Of a stretch of DNA of 64,000 bases, positions 46,292 to 56,954 are shown piece after piece. Each line of letters begins with the position of its first letter. The stretch's first letter is position 1. Location: contig NZ_RBZP01000008.1 in assembly GCF_003628505.1 (NCBI RefSeq), forward strand, positions 1 to 64,000, given 5' to 3'. Below the pieces are notes generated by a model. That model had not been told where the DNA came from and ran no database searches. It worked only from the letters and a program-made list of their open reading frames with translations. A program made the translations under genes and the position numbers. The DNA comes from Oceanobacillus halophilus. Its GTDB lineage: Bacteria; Bacillota; Bacilli; Bacillales; Amphibacillaceae.

Positions 46292-47308
46292 TTATTTTTC
46301 TAACTTATTCCATAAAGGAAATATTAGCAGTCGCGTTAAAACATATAAATTCAATATTCCGTATATAGGATAGATAAGACTTATTAGTTGAGAAAAGCCA
46401 ATTGTAGTTAATGGGATCATTAATAATAAAGTTATGACTACTAAAAATACAAAAGATTGATTAAAGTATTCTTGAATTCGTGTTACTATTCCTAATACGC
46501 CTGCTGCTGCTGTTGTAAATATTGCAAACCATAACATTATAGACATAAAAATTAATATCTCAAATGGGTAGTGTTTTAGAATTGCAAATAACGGAATTTC
46601 ATATAGAAGTATTTCATCTGCTATTTGTATTAAACTATTATTATATATAAACGAAATTCCTCCTAAGATAAGACCGCTTCCCCAGCTGGCAATAAGTATT
46701 TCTGATTTTGATTTTACTTTATCTCCTATTGCCCCTAAAACAGCAATTAATGGTAATATATTTAAAGCCGTAAATGGAAAGGCTGCAGTCCAATTCCTTT
46801 GCTCATGCCAATGAGAAAACAGTTCCAGTTCCTGATCAATCGTAAAAAGTAAAAGGATAAAAATTAAGCCACCTAAAAGAACAGGCAATATAAGCTGATT
46901 CATTGATAACAAACCATTAATATTTTTCATGAAAAGTAATACCAAAGCTATGACAATGATTGCTATCCCCCACCATTTAGAAAAATTAAATGCTTGTCCT
47001 GTTGCTCCACTCCCAGCAATCATAACAACAGTGGTTGAAAACAAGTAGAAAAATATCATAACATCATAAAACTTGGATAAACGTTTGCCTACAATATCCC
47101 TTAATACAGGCAAATAATGAGTTGATTCATGTTTATGACTCACATACATAATTACCATACAGCAAATAGAAAAGAATACGGCAAATAAGAGTATAGCCAG
47201 TCCACTTTCATGACCAAAAAATTGCCATAATTCCCTTCCTGATGCATATCCAGCACCAATTGTTGTACCAATGATTAAAAACATCCATTTCAGACCAGCT
47301 CTCAGCAT
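46292..47308 (-). CDS. YkvI-type membrane transporter
   Basis: A 338-residue membrane protein with ten hydrophobic segments and the start LKWMFLIIGTTIGAGYASGRE (about residues 5-25), in which the GTTIGAGYASGRE signature marks the YkvI family within the APC/LeuT-fold superfamily. Substrate unknown. It is divergent from yyaC, 87 bp apart. Intact length. Confidence 0.85.
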   Translation of the reverse strand: MLRAGLKWMFLIIGTTIGAGYASGRELWQFFGHESGLAILLFAVFFSICCMVIMYVSHKHESTHYLPVLRDIVGKRLSKFYDVMIFFYLFSTTVVMIAGSGATGQAFNFSKWWGIAIIVIALVLLFMKNINGLLSMNQLILPVLLGGLIFILLLFTIDQELELFSHWHEQRNWTAAFPFTALNILPLIAVLGAIGDKVKSKSEILIASWGSGLILGGISFIYNNSLIQIADEILLYEIPLFAILKHYPFEILIFMSIMLWFAIFTTAAAGVLGIVTRIQEYFNQSFVFLVVITLLLMIPLTTIGFSQLISLIYPIYGILNLYVLTRLLIFPLWNKLEK

Positions 47309-47395
47309 TTTATTTCCTCCAATATTTCAATATTGTATGTATAGATCATTAAAAAAATCCGTATACTATACCAATATGATTTTGGAGGATAAGCT

Positions 47396-48022
47396 ATGAG
47401 TCTAAAGAGTCGATTTGGTAATTTAAATGAAAATTTTCGCATGCTATATAATGATCCAGAACTAAAAGACAAAATGCTAAAGAAAATTATTTCATGGATG
47501 CCAGAAATACCTCGAGAGTATGTTATTGTTTGTATTGGTACGGACCGATCTACAGGCGATGCATTAGGTCCATTGACTGGGTCATTTTTAGAAGATCTAA
47601 AACTCAAACATATGTCTGTTTATGGGACACTGCATCATCCTGTGCATGCAACAAATTTAGAAGAAACAATTAAAACTATTATGAAAAACCATAGAAATCC
47701 TTATATCATTGCAATTGACGCCTGTTTAGGCAAAAATAGTTCAATTGGACATCTAATTGCAGCAAAAGGACCATTGAAACCTGGAGCTGCTTTGAATAAA
47801 TCACTTCCTAAGGTTGGGGATATGCATATTTCTGCAGTCGTTAATATTGGTGGATTTATGGAGTATTCCGTGCTACAGAATACTAGATTATCTGTAGTTA
47901 TGGATATGGCAAAACAATTAGCATACATATTAAATGATGTAGATCAATGTCTAAAATACAACTACTCTATGTCTGCAATTGTTTTAAAAAATAATACCGA
48001 GGGAGAAAAACGTACAATTTAG
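47396..48022 (+). CDS. yyaC: Spore protease YyaC (GPR-like)
   Basis: A 208-residue protein of the DUF1256 family, related to the GPR fold, made in the forespore of Bacillus. Conserved blocks: CIGTDRSTGDALGP (about 43-56), HPVHATNLEET, AIDACLGK and KVGDMHISAVVNIGGFM. Start after GGAGGATAAGCT. Oriented against its neighbours, as in B. subtilis, where yyaC is forespore-specific under sigma F; I do not assert a sigma F box here. Confidence 0.93.
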   Translation: MSLKSRFGNLNENFRMLYNDPELKDKMLKKIISWMPEIPREYVIVCIGTDRSTGDALGPLTGSFLEDLKLKHMSVYGTLHHPVHATNLEETIKTIMKNHRNPYIIAIDACLGKNSSIGHLIAAKGPLKPGAALNKSLPKVGDMHISAVVNIGGFMEYSVLQNTRLSVVMDMAKQLAYILNDVDQCLKYNYSMSAIVLKNNTEGEKRTI

Positions 48023-48059
48023 TATAAATGTGTCGTTTTTCTTCTATCTAACACAAAAA

Positions 48060-48082
48060 AACGAGCCAATCTTTGACTCGTT
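48060..48082 (-). terminator. Terminator between yyaC and the channel-like gene
   Basis: AACGAG/CTCGTT outer stem with inner CAA/TTG pairing (minus strand), then seven T residues on the minus strand. It lies 8 bp past the minus-strand stop and can serve both convergent genes. Confidence 0.8.
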
Positions 48083-48090
48083 AATGCTTG

Positions 48091-48717
48091 TTATTTTGTT
48101 TCTGAGTCTACCTCAGTCTTTTTTACTTTCTTATAAACATTATCTAATTTCGAAAATGCCCATTGCAATGCTAACCCTTGAAGAATAACTCCCATAATGG
48201 ACGTTGCTGTCAAAGACCATATAGAAAAAGACTGGGTGATGACAAATATCTCACGTCCAAAAAACAATAAATGACCAAATGTAACATATAATGCATCCAT
48301 AATTGTAACAATAGAACTTTCAATATTCATTATTACTATGGATTCAAAAAATAACATTATAATAATGGAAGATATGACAACAGTCATGGACCTATAAGAC
48401 AGTCTATCAATATAGGGAGACACATAATACTTGGTAATAGTCTTAATTCGGAATAAATAAATAAGTCTTACTATCCTAGCCACTTGGAATAGATGATCAA
48501 ATGGTATGATTGCAATTACTAAAAATGGATTCTGTTTTAAGAAAGACCACTTACTTTCTGCCATATATAGTCTACTAAAAAAATCTATGGTAAAGACTGC
48601 CCATACCACCCAGTTAATTGTTGTATTAACACTGTCCTCTGTCCATATACTAATGATAGTAAGCATTACTAAGAGAATCATAATGATCTCATATGCTATT
48701 TTTATATATTTTTGCAT
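48091..48717 (-). CDS. Voltage-gated ion-channel-like protein without K+ filter
   Basis: A 208-residue membrane protein with the six-segment layout of small voltage-gated channels. An S4-like segment carries regularly spaced arginines (QVARIVRLIYLFRIKTI, about 78-94), and a re-entrant pore region should follow near 140-155. There the expected TVGYGD-type filter is absent: the sequence reads ALYVTFGHLLFFGREIF. The C-terminal segment and short basic tail are intact. It may be a channel with another selectivity or a pore-less voltage sensor. Monocistronic, between yyaC and the DUF554 gene. Confidence 0.65.
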   Translation of the reverse strand: MQKYIKIAYEIIMILLVMLTIISIWTEDSVNTTINWVVWAVFTIDFFSRLYMAESKWSFLKQNPFLVIAIIPFDHLFQVARIVRLIYLFRIKTITKYYVSPYIDRLSYRSMTVVISSIIIMLFFESIVIMNIESSIVTIMDALYVTFGHLLFFGREIFVITQSFSIWSLTATSIMGVILQGLALQWAFSKLDNVYKKVKKTEVDSETK

Positions 48718-48807
48718 TCGTAACCCCCACTATCTTTCCACTATATATCATCATTAGTACAAGATGAAGGATTAGCAATAGTAGTAAGAAATTAAAATGG
48801 TCTTATT

Positions 48808-49512
48808 TTAAAAAAGCTGATAAATATAATAGATTACTACTACTGTTATAATAGATGGCAATAAATTACCAATCCGTATGTTTGTAATTTTTAACATATT
48901 TAAGCCAATAGCAACAATAAGTAAACCACCTACAGCTGTAACTTCAACAATTAGTTCATTTAAAATATTCGCTGGAACTAAACGATCTATTTGTGTAGCA
49001 AACAAGGCGATTGAACCTTGATATAATATAACTGGAACAACAGAGAATATCACCCCAAAACCTAATGTAGTTGTTAGTACAAGGCCAGTAAATCCATCTA
49101 GTATTCCTTTTGTTATAAGAACTTCATGATCGCCCCTAATCCCACTATCTAGCGCACCAATAATCCCCATAGCACCAATGCAAAAAATTAATGTAGCGGT
49201 TATAAACCCTTGTGATACACTAAATTTATCATTCTTCGTAGTAAATTTACTTCCAAGCCATTTACCCACTTGGTTTAACCCTTCCTCCAAACGGATCAGT
49301 TCGCCTATTATTGCTCCGGTAAGTAAGCTTAGTAAGACAATGATGATTTGATTTGTTGAAAATGCCATCTGTAAACCTATTAATATGACAGCTAAGCCAA
49401 TCCCGTGCATAACAGTTTCTTTGAATCTCTCTGGTATCTTGGTAAAAAATAACCCTATAATACTTCCTATTATTATTAATAATCCATTTACGATTGTTCC
49501 TAATAAAGCCAT
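48808..49512 (-). CDS. DUF554 membrane protein
   Basis: A 234-residue protein with six or seven hydrophobic segments and the family start LLGTIVNGLLIIIGSIIG and GLNQVGKWL. The DUF554 family (YdfK/YqgA) has no settled function. I use the ATG at 49512, 8 bp after GGGG; GTG two codons earlier is also possible. A parS-like site lies 55 bp upstream. Confidence 0.83.
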   Translation of the reverse strand: MALLGTIVNGLLIIIGSIIGLFFTKIPERFKETVMHGIGLAVILIGLQMAFSTNQIIIVLLSLLTGAIIGELIRLEEGLNQVGKWLGSKFTTKNDKFSVSQGFITATLIFCIGAMGIIGALDSGIRGDHEVLITKGILDGFTGLVLTTTLGFGVIFSVVPVILYQGSIALFATQIDRLVPANILNELIVEVTAVGGLLIVAIGLNMLKITNIRIGNLLPSIITVVVIYYIYQLF

Positions 49513-49566
49513 TTCCACATCCCCAATAACTTTTAATTTTTCTACTTCTATAAGAATAACAAAAAA

Positions 49567-49582
49567 CGTTCCACGTGGAACA
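49567..49582. promoter_or_regulatory. parS-like site 1
   Basis: CGTTCCACGTGGAACA differs from the perfect palindrome TGTTCCACGTGGAACA by one base and lies beside the DUF554 start, 1.6 kb from parB. Confidence 0.8.
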
Positions 49583-49903
49583 TTTTTTTAGAATCTTTTC
49601 AAACCGTTTTTTTATATGCCTTTTCTAGCATCGTTTATCACTATAGATTTGTGAAAAAAAGCATAATCGCTAATTGTGTATCATCAACTGCTGCAGAACC
49701 CATGCGGTACTTTCGAATTCCCCCGTTAATTTTGGTGACTTTTATAATTCCGGACTTTTCAGAAAATAAGTTTTAATGGTGACGGATATGTACACTTCTC
49801 TAAAAAACATCGTACAATGTAACAAATCATACCTAAGTTCCCTATTTTAAATTCAACCATAATAACTAGAATTCAATTAGGAAGAATAATTCTTAGTTAA
49901 AAT

Positions 49904-49919
49904 TGTTCCACGTGAAACA
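49904..49919. promoter_or_regulatory. parS site 2
   Basis: TGTTCCACGTGAAACA is an exact match to the Bacillus parS consensus. Flanks (AATT before, ATTTATT after) are shared with the site at 53756. ParB nucleates here and spreads. Confidence 0.95.
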
Positions 49920-49946
49920 ATTTATTCTTGTGTAGCTTTTTATAAA

Positions 49947-50310
49947 AGCTCTTTCCGTATCCTTTATTACTTTTTAACGTCGTAGTTAATTTGAAAGTGT
50001 GGCGTAACCAAATCGATTAAGAAAAAGGTTTATCTTTGAAAACCGTATACAATGCTTTCAACAATTATTAGATTGGATTTCCAAACTTCAAAGAACAGGA
50101 GGAGGTAATGCACGAAGACTCCTTGAAAAAAGGAAATCACTTTTTTCTGCGTGCGATGTAATCCTGCCAAAGCCTTCCTTGTCCTTGCGGGATGAGAGGC
50201 ATCGATGAGACCCTTAAAGACGCGACAGCACGAGGAGGCTCATCAACCGACTGCATAAAGCGTAGCGAAGATTAAGCAGTATTCTGAATTAAAGATATCC
50301 AAAGTTTATT
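49947..50310. repeat. Intergenic element G, diverged
   Basis: The left end is AGCTCTTTCCGTAT, then the core words GAAGACTCCTTG, GCACGAGGAGGCTCATCA and GCATAAAGCGTAGCG, and the right end GCAGTATTCTGAATTAAAGATATC. The left module is strongly decayed. It begins 28 bp after a parS site. Confidence 0.75.
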
Positions 50311-50321
50311 TAAAATAAAAA

Positions 50322-50349
50322 ATAGACTGATGTATCATACACCAGTCTA
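50322..50349 (-). terminator. Terminator of parAB
   Basis: TAGACTG(A)TGTA, 3-nt loop, TACA(C)CAGTCTA lies 6 bp past the parB stop. An A/T-rich run follows. Confidence 0.85.
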
Positions 50350-50354
50350 AACTA

Positions 50355-51197
50355 TTAGTCTTCTAATAGTTCAATAATACGCTCAAGATCATCATCGGTA
50401 TAAAACTCAATTTCAATTTTCCCTTTTCGTTTTCCACGTTGAATGGAAACTGCTGTACCTAATCGACTTCTTAATAATGATTCTCTTTCCGTAATAAAAA
50501 TATCCTTCTTTGGTTTCTCTTTCTTTTTAACTGTTTTCTCATTTAAACTGGAAATTAATTTTTCTACTTGCCTAACATTAAGTTTTTCACTTCTAATTTT
50601 ATTTACAAGCGGAGTTAATCTTTCTTTATCTTTTAAACCTACTAATGCTCTTCCATGCCCCATTGACAGTTCTCCATTATTAATATATGCAAGAACATGT
50701 TCAGGCAAGGATAACAAGCGTACCATATTTGCAATGTGTGACCTGCTTTTACCTAGCCTTTCCGCTAGTACCTCTTGAGTAACTGCTAACTTATCCATTA
50801 AATTAGCATATGCTTGCGCTTCTTCGATCGGGGTTAAATCTTCGCGTTGTAAATTCTCAAGCAAAGCGATTTCCATCATTTTTTCTTCTGAAAAATCATC
50901 TGCACTTTTTACTACTGCAGGAACTGTTTTGAGGCCCGCTTCTTTAGCAGCACGAAAACGCCTCTCCCCTACCACTATTTCATAACCTTTAATATTGCTT
51001 TTTCTTACAATCAGTGGTTGTAGGATTCCATGTTTAAGAATAGACTCTTTTAATTCTTCAATTGCTTCTGTATGAAAAGTCTTTCTAGGCTGATATGGAT
51101 TCGGTCTGCATTCTGTGACAGCAACTTCTTGTATAGATTCTTCACTTTCAAGTTCAGGGAATATCGCTTCAAAACCTTTACCCAACCCTCTCGCCAC
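50355..51197 (-). CDS. parB: Chromosome segregation protein ParB (Spo0J)
   Basis: A 280-residue CTPase DNA clamp that binds parS. N-terminal ParB/Srx CTP-binding domain (about 20-115; [12 protein letters not shown] and [14 protein letters not shown]), helix-turn-helix (about 130-200, [15 protein letters not shown]) and C-terminal dimerisation domain. Start overlaps the end of parA by 20 bp. With ParA and SMC loading it organises the origin region. Confidence 0.96.
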   Translation of the reverse strand: MARGLGKGFEAIFPELESEESIQEVAVTECRPNPYQPRKTFHTEAIEELKESILKHGILQPLIVRKSNIKGYEIVVGERRFRAAKEAGLKTVPAVVKSADDFSEEKMMEIALLENLQREDLTPIEEAQAYANLMDKLAVTQEVLAERLGKSRSHIANMVRLLSLPEHVLAYINNGELSMGHGRALVGLKDKERLTPLVNKIRSEKLNVRQVEKLISSLNEKTVKKKEKPKKDIFITERESLLRSRLGTAVSIQRGKRKGKIEIEFYTDDDLERIIELLED

Positions 51198-51951
51198 TGG
51201 CCATCACTTCCTTCGCTAATTCAAGATAGACTTCAGCACCTTTGGACCTTGGGTCATATGTAATAATTGGCTGACCATGACTAGGTGCCTCCCCCAGTCT
51301 TACATTTCTAGGAATAATAGATTGATAGACTTTATCTTGGAAATACTTTTTCACTTCTTCAATTACTTGGATGCCTAAATTTGTACGTGCATCTAACATC
51401 GTTAATAATACTCCTTCTATCATTAACGACTTATTCAAATGTTTTTGTACTAAGCGAATTGTATTCAATAACTGACTTAGACCTTCAAGAGCATAGTATT
51501 CACACTGTACTGGGATGATAACTGTGTCAGAAGCAGTTAATGCATTTAATGTGAGCAAACCTAATGACGGTGGACAATCAATGATGATGTAATCATATTC
51601 TTCCTTCATGGTTTCCAGTGCCTTTTTTAAACGAATCTCTCTAGAAATAATTGGCACAAGCTCAATTTCTGCTCCAGCTAGCTGAATGGTGGCTGGTATT
51701 AAATCTAAATTATCTACATTAGATGATATAACAACATTTTCTGCTTCCATATCATCTACAAGTACATTATAAATACAATGGCTTACATCAGCCTTATTAA
51801 CCCCTACCCCACTCGTTGCATTACCTTGTGGATCTGTATCGACTAAAAGCACTTTATTACCTAAGGATGCAAGACAAGCACTTAAATTTACGGATGAAGT
51901 TGTTTTTCCTACGCCACCTTTTTGATTGGCAATAGACATTATTTTTCCCAT
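51178..51951 (-). CDS. parA: Chromosome partitioning ATPase ParA (Soj)
   Basis: A 257-residue deviant Walker ATPase. The P-loop [13 protein letters not shown] (about residues 11-23) with the signature lysine and the switch [14 protein letters not shown] are clear. Dimerises on DNA with ATP, moves origins with ParB, and in Bacillus regulates DnaA. Start after AGGAAGGTGTCAAC. Pairs with parB in a two-gene operon. Confidence 0.96.
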   Translation of the reverse strand: MGKIMSIANQKGGVGKTTSSVNLSACLASLGNKVLLVDTDPQGNATSGVGVNKADVSHCIYNVLVDDMEAENVVISSNVDNLDLIPATIQLAGAEIELVPIISREIRLKKALETMKEEYDYIIIDCPPSLGLLTLNALTASDTVIIPVQCEYYALEGLSQLLNTIRLVQKHLNKSLMIEGVLLTMLDARTNLGIQVIEEVKKYFQDKVYQSIIPRNVRLGEAPSHGQPIITYDPRSKGAEVYLELAKEVMASGERVG

Positions 51952-52195
51952 GTTGACACCTTCCTAAAACTATATACTTACTATTTTATCATTCTTTTCC
52001 TGAAAGCGACTATTTAATTTGCATATTTTTAGTAAAACTCTTATTTGTACATCCCTAAAAAAAAGAATGTTATAAATTCATACCCATCTACATGCTGTTA
52101 TAGCTATGCAATATTTTTCAAATAGAAGGAAAGATTTAGAACACACCATTCAAGTACATTCGTGTTAATTTTTCTGGTATTTGTTACTAAATTTA

Positions 52196-52735
52196 GGCTC
52201 TTTTCTTTAGTTTTTTTCTTATTAACTATGTCGGAGTCGATGGAAATTATTGATCTATTTAATTAAGAATAGTGTAGCTCTCGCTCGCACTTATGATTAA
52301 CTTGTGCGAAAACTCGCTCCGGCAGAATACTTCGCTTTCCGCGGGCACGGCCTCAGCCTCCTCGCGGAAAAAGCGCCGCTGCGGGGTCTTCAGACTCGTG
52401 CTTTTCCCGCAGGTGTCTTCGTATTCTGCCTCCGCTATGTTACATAAGCTGGATATTCTTATAGCTAAAGCCCATAATGTCACGTTTTGGGATAGCTGTT
52501 CCTCATAAAAAATCTTTCCAGATAAAATCAAGTAGAGCAGACACTTAGCGGAGGAAATACACGGAGACTCCTGCGGGAAGAAGAGCATCGATGAGACTGC
52601 TGAGTGCGTCAGCACGAAGGAGGCTCATCAGCTCCCCGCGGAAAGCGAAGTGTATTTCCGTAGCGGGTGCTAAGCACTATTCTGAATTAAAGATATCAAC
52701 AGTCTATATAAATTGCGACATTAAAAAGAAACAAA
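52196..52735. repeat. Intergenic element H, full-length two-module copy
   Basis: Left end GGCTCTTTTCTTTAG (52196), then GATCTATTTAATTAAGAATAGTG; right end CACTATTCTGAATTAAAGATATCAAC, about 25 bp, ending near 52708. Two GC-rich modules in inverted order sit between: 52315-52440 and 52547-52668. Bases 52239-52708 match 59596-60065 without gaps; I see two differences (near 52410 and near 52465). It separates parA from noc. Confidence 0.92.
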
Positions 52736-52782
52736 ATCTCGTAAATAGCTAACTACTTTAATCATGATTTCCCTATATAAAT

Positions 52783-52810
52783 ACCCATCTTATTTTATCG
52801 TTAAGATGGG
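52783..52810 (-). terminator. Terminator of noc
   Basis: A 9-bp perfect stem CCCATCTTA/TAAGATGGG with a 10-nt loop lies 30 bp past the noc stop. Confidence 0.8.
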
Positions 52811-52840
52811 CTAGAAGTATAATTATATTATTATTACAGA

Positions 52841-53698
52841 TTATTTCTTTTTAGGAATTTTAACTGTGATTTGATAGTAATCATCATATTCTTTTTCATC
52901 AGATTCTACGTCAACACCTGTTTTAGTTACCATTGTCAATGATTGTCGTATCGTATTCATAGCAATACGAATGTCTTTATTTATACCTTTTAATTTTGGT
53001 CGTTTCTTTTTATTTTCTTTAGGTTCCTGCATTTTCGCAATTCGTTCTTCCGTCTGTTTCACATTAAGTTCGTTTTCAATAATTGTTTGTAATACTTCAA
53101 TTTGCGTTTGCGGGTCCTTTAACTTAATCAACGCTCGTGCATGACGTTCTGTAATAGCTTTATTTAACAGTGCCTCTTGTACTTCCTCAGGAAGCTTTAA
53201 CAAGCGCAGTTTATTCGCAATAGTTGATTGATTTTTTCCAAGCCTCTGCGCTAATGCCTCTTGCGTTAAAGAATGCATTTCTAATAGTTTTGCGTAGGCA
53301 AAAGCTTCTTCTATTACTGTTAACTCCTCCCGTTGCAAATTCTCTATCAATGCAACAGAAGCAGTTTCTGTATCTGTCATTTCTCGAATAATAGCAGAGA
53401 TTGTATCCGAACCTAATGACTGAACAGCACGCCATCTCCGTTCCCCTGCTATAATTTCGTATTTATTTTCTTCTAACTTCCGTAAGACAATTGGTTGAAT
53501 CATCCCGTGAGTATGAATTGTTTGTGCAAGTTCTTGTATTTTTTCTTCACTAAAAATAGATCTTGGTTGAAAACGGTTTGGAATAATGTTTTTTACAGGT
53601 ATCTGTACTACTTCATCCGGATGGTAAGTTTCTGTTTCTTTTGTTTCATTGGATGTTTTATCACCTAAACCAAAGATTCGATTAAAAGGATGCACCAC
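52841..53698 (-). CDS. noc: Nucleoid occlusion protein Noc
   Basis: A 285-residue ParB paralogue that binds Noc sites, spreads, and tethers DNA to the membrane so as to block division over the nucleoid. The N-terminal amphipathic segment ([13 protein letters not shown]) is the membrane-targeting helix, absent from ParB. CTP-binding ([26 protein letters not shown]) and helix-turn-helix ([19 protein letters not shown]) follow. Start codon is GTG after AAAGGTGG. Lies directly between rsmG and parA, as in Bacillus. Confidence 0.95.
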   Translation of the reverse strand: MVHPFNRIFGLGDKTSNETKETETYHPDEVVQIPVKNIIPNRFQPRSIFSEEKIQELAQTIHTHGMIQPIVLRKLEENKYEIIAGERRWRAVQSLGSDTISAIIREMTDTETASVALIENLQREELTVIEEAFAYAKLLEMHSLTQEALAQRLGKNQSTIANKLRLLKLPEEVQEALLNKAITERHARALIKLKDPQTQIEVLQTIIENELNVKQTEERIAKMQEPKENKKKRPKLKGINKDIRIAMNTIRQSLTMVTKTGVDVESDEKEYDDYYQITVKIPKKK

Positions 53699-53755
53699 AA
53701 TTTGACACCACCTTTAAATTCTATAAAACTAAACTATTATATATATTTATGAAAT

Positions 53756-53771
53756 TGTTCCACGTGAAACA
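53756..53771. promoter_or_regulatory. parS site 3
   Basis: TGTTCCACGTGAAACA is an exact parS consensus, 57 bp upstream of noc. A small hairpin ACAGTAT/ATACTGT with flanking A/T runs lies at about 53820-53836, and 53772-53978 is otherwise empty. Confidence 0.95.
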
Positions 53772-53978
53772 ATTTATTTTTCTATGTATCTGTTAAAAAT
53801 AGCCAATAATAAAAAAGCTACAGTATCGCATACTGTGCAAAAAAATACCATAATATGTTTCTCATATTTATTCTACCATATAAAGTGTCATAGTAGTATT
53901 AATAAATTTCACCCACCGTTAGAAAAATTAGAGCCTGCCTCGCTTTTGAGCTAGTTTACTACTTCCTGATTCTTAATT

Positions 53979-54017
53979 AACAGATTGGATGAATAATAGA
54001 ATCCCATCCAATCTGTT
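53979..54017 (-). terminator. Terminator of the mnmE-mnmG-rsmG unit
   Basis: A perfect 13-bp stem AACAGATTGGATG/CATCCAATCTGTT with a 13-nt loop lies 26 bp past the rsmG stop. Confidence 0.9.
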
Positions 54018-54043
54018 ATTCCGTACTAAGGTATTGCGTAAAC

Positions 54044-54757
54044 TTATAAAGGACTTTTATTTGGTGTACCTGGTTTCCTCGGATATTTATTAGGTGTTTT
54101 TCTATTCTTACTGATTATGATAATACTTCGCTCACTTTCTTCATTAGGTAAAGCAAATGTTTCTGTTCTTTTTACTTCCCCACCTAAAACTTCAATAGCA
54201 ACCTTAGCATCATGTAACTCTTCATCCGCTTGAGCACCTTTCATAGCGATGAATGTCCCACTTTTTTTCACTAAAGGTAGGCATAATTCATTTAAAACAG
54301 ACATACGCGCCACAGCTCTAGCTGTTACAATATCGAATGTTTCTCTGAACTCTTTATTTTTGCCAAATGATTCAGCACGATCATGATAAAATGCAACATT
54401 AGTTAAATCTAGCTTAAGGGCTAATTGATTTAAAAATGCTATTCTTTTTTGTAAAGAGTCAACTATTGTTACTTTTATATTTGGAAAACAAATTTTCAAA
54501 GGAATACTAGGAAATCCAGCACCAGCACCCACATCACAAATGGTTATATTTTCAGTGAAATCGTAGTAAAAAGCTGCTGATATAGAATCATAAAAATGTT
54601 TTAAGTAAACTTCCTGCTTTTCAGTAAGTGCAGTAAGGTTTATTTTTTCATTCCATTCAACAAGCACTTTATAGTAAATTTCAAATTGTTCCATCTGTCT
54701 GTCCGATAGTTCGATACCTTTATCTTTTAAAGCGGCTTGGAATTGTTCAGGGTTCAT
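54044..54757 (-). CDS. rsmG: 16S rRNA m7G527 methyltransferase RsmG (GidB)
   Basis: A 237-residue SAM-dependent enzyme that methylates G527 of 16S rRNA. The SAM-binding motif is [14 protein letters not shown] (about residues 75-88), and KGAQADEE is also conserved. I start at 54757 ([10 protein letters not shown]), 10 bp after AAGGAG; a longer frame adds 19 residues without a ribosome site. The C-terminal tail [20 protein letters not shown] (last 20 residues) is typical of Bacillus RsmG. Confidence 0.96.
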   Translation of the reverse strand: MNPEQFQAALKDKGIELSDRQMEQFEIYYKVLVEWNEKINLTALTEKQEVYLKHFYDSISAAFYYDFTENITICDVGAGAGFPSIPLKICFPNIKVTIVDSLQKRIAFLNQLALKLDLTNVAFYHDRAESFGKNKEFRETFDIVTARAVARMSVLNELCLPLVKKSGTFIAMKGAQADEELHDAKVAIEVLGGEVKRTETFALPNEESERSIIIISKNRKTPNKYPRKPGTPNKSPL

Positions 54758-54893
54758 GGTAGAAAAACTCCTTATTATTATATTAACCATTATGTATCGT
54801 CCATTAATCGTCAAACGATTAATGGATGCTTATCATTTTTTGAACTTCTCTCATAACAATTAGGTTGTTATTGCAAGGGAGATTTACATGACA

Positions 54894-56780
54894 CTAATTA
54901 GCTAATCGTGCAATATTACCTTGTTCAATATATACAAGTAAAATAGAAATATCGGCAGGGTTTACCCCAGATATTCTTGATGCTTGGCCAAGTGACAATG
55001 GGCGAATTTTTTTCAATTTCTGTCTTGCTTCCGTAGCTATCCCACTTATGGCATCATAATCGATGTCTTCAGGGACCTTCTTATCTTCCATTTTAAGCAT
55101 CCTATTTACTTGTTCGACAGCCTTTTTAATATATCCCTCATACTTAATTTGAATACCTACTTGTTCTTTAATCTCATCATTTAACGCATCGTTAGGTTCA
55201 ATCATACGTTCGATGGCTTCATAGCCTAGTTCTGGTCTTTTCATCAGGTCATAAGCTTTTGTTGCTTCTTTTAGTGGGGTTGCTCCAGCTTCGTCCATGA
55301 TTTGTTTTACAGTTTCATTTGATTTAATCATGATTTTACTTAAACGTTGCTTCTCTTCTTCGATTAACTGTTTTTTCTCAAGGAATTTTTGATAACGTTC
55401 TTCAGATATTAACCCTATTTCGTAACCCATATCGGTTAACCGTAAATCAGCATTATCGTGTCGTAATAGCAGACGATACTCTGCACGTGAAGTGAGTAAA
55501 CGATATGGTTCATTCGTTCCTTTCGTTACTAGGTCGTCAATCAACACACCAATATAACCTTGAGAACGATCGAGTATTACTGATTCTTTCCCCTGCACTT
55601 TCCGAACAGCATTAATTCCAGCCATTATTCCCTGACCCGCCGCTTCTTCATAACCAGAAGTACCATTAATTTGGCCTGCAGTAAATAAACCAGAGATTGC
55701 TTTAGTCTCCAATGTCGGCCATAACTGTGTTGGTACTACCGCATCATATTCTATCGCATAACCAGGTCGCATAATTTCAGCTTTTTCTAAACCTGGTACT
55801 GATTTAATCATTTCGTGTTGAATTGATTCCGGCAGTGATGTAGATAATCCTTGTACATATACTTCCTCTGTATCTCTACCTTCTGGCTCAAGAAATATTT
55901 GATGACGCGGCTTATCATTAAAACGGACAATCTTATCTTCTATAGATGGACAATATCTTGGCCCAGTTCCTCGCTTCATACCAGAGTACATAGCGGAGAG
56001 CCCCAAATTATCATTAATTACTTCATGAGTAAATTCATTTGTATAGGTTAACCAACATGGTACCTGATCGATCGCCTGCTCAGCAGATTCATAAGAAAAT
56101 AATCTTGGATTTTCATCCCCTGGTTGAATTTCCGTTTTTGAATAATCAATCGTATGGCTATTCACGCGTGGAGGTGTACCTGTTTTAAATCTCACCAGCT
56201 CTAGACCAAGCTTTTCAAGATTTTGTGATAGCTTAACGGATGGACGCTGATTATTTGGTCCACTTTCATATTCCAAATCACCCATTAGCACTTTCCCACG
56301 CATATAAGTACCTGTTGTTACAATTATTGCCTCTCCATAATAAGCAGCTTTTGACTCTGTAACAACTCCTTTGCAAATACCATCTTCAACAATAAGTTCC
56401 TCTACCATCCCTTGACGAATAGTAATATTCTCTTCATTTTCAATTAACTTCTTCATTTCTCTACTATATAGTGCTTTATCTGCTTGTGCTCTTAACGCTT
56501 GTACAGCTGGACCTTTACCAGTATTTAACATTCTCATTTGAATATATGTTTTATCAATTATTTGCCCCATCACACCGCCAAGTGCATCCACTTCTCGAAC
56601 TACAATTCCTTTTGCAGGACCACCAATGGATGGATTACATGGCATGAAGGCAATCATATCTAAATTTAAGGTGAGCATTAATGTTTTTGCTCCCATACGT
56701 GCTGCCGCTACGCCAGCTTCTACCCCAGCATGTCCAGCGCCAACTACGATGACATCATAATGTCCGGCGTTATATGTCAT
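54894..56780 (-). CDS. mnmG: tRNA U34 carboxymethylaminomethyl enzyme MnmG (GidA)
   Basis: A 628-residue FAD enzyme that with MnmE adds the cmnm5 group to wobble U34. FAD-binding [15 protein letters not shown] (residues 14-28), conserved [14 protein letters not shown] and [14 protein letters not shown] blocks, catalytic cysteines in CNPSIGG and RYCPS, and the C-terminal MnmE-binding region. Standard length. Lies 78 bp... more exactly 174 bp downstream of mnmE with a hairpin in between. Confidence 0.97.
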   Translation of the reverse strand: MTYNAGHYDVIVVGAGHAGVEAGVAAARMGAKTLMLTLNLDMIAFMPCNPSIGGPAKGIVVREVDALGGVMGQIIDKTYIQMRMLNTGKGPAVQALRAQADKALYSREMKKLIENEENITIRQGMVEELIVEDGICKGVVTESKAAYYGEAIIVTTGTYMRGKVLMGDLEYESGPNNQRPSVKLSQNLEKLGLELVRFKTGTPPRVNSHTIDYSKTEIQPGDENPRLFSYESAEQAIDQVPCWLTYTNEFTHEVINDNLGLSAMYSGMKRGTGPRYCPSIEDKIVRFNDKPRHQIFLEPEGRDTEEVYVQGLSTSLPESIQHEMIKSVPGLEKAEIMRPGYAIEYDAVVPTQLWPTLETKAISGLFTAGQINGTSGYEEAAGQGIMAGINAVRKVQGKESVILDRSQGYIGVLIDDLVTKGTNEPYRLLTSRAEYRLLLRHDNADLRLTDMGYEIGLISEERYQKFLEKKQLIEEEKQRLSKIMIKSNETVKQIMDEAGATPLKEATKAYDLMKRPELGYEAIERMIEPNDALNDEIKEQVGIQIKYEGYIKKAVEQVNRMLKMEDKKVPEDIDYDAISGIATEARQKLKKIRPLSLGQASRISGVNPADISILLVYIEQGNIARLAN

Positions 56781-56848
56781 ATTTTTTCATCCTTTCATCA
56801 TAAAGGTTAGATTGTTTAATTTGATTCTATTGCAGGAATTAAATGAGA

Positions 56849-56906
56849 GTGCGACACAGTGGCAATCTTAGAAAGTGTTCCTGCTTATCCTAATTCCCCG
56901 TCGCAC
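56849..56906. other. Inverted repeat between mnmE and mnmG
   Basis: GTGCGAC at 56849 and GTCGCAC at 56900 form a 7-bp stem with a 44-nt loop, extended by AGT/ACT around a gap. No T-run follows in the minus direction, so it is more likely a processing or attenuation structure than a terminator. Confidence 0.5.
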
Positions 56907-56954
56907 ACTATAGATACTGCTCCTGAAATAGAAGATTTTAACTTAGGCAGTTTA

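Noticed and set aside
52259-52615. 118-codon frame in element H and its twin at 59616-59972
   Set aside because: Both lie wholly in the palindromic repeat, lack ribosome sites and have unnatural composition. Similar frames arise from such repeats.
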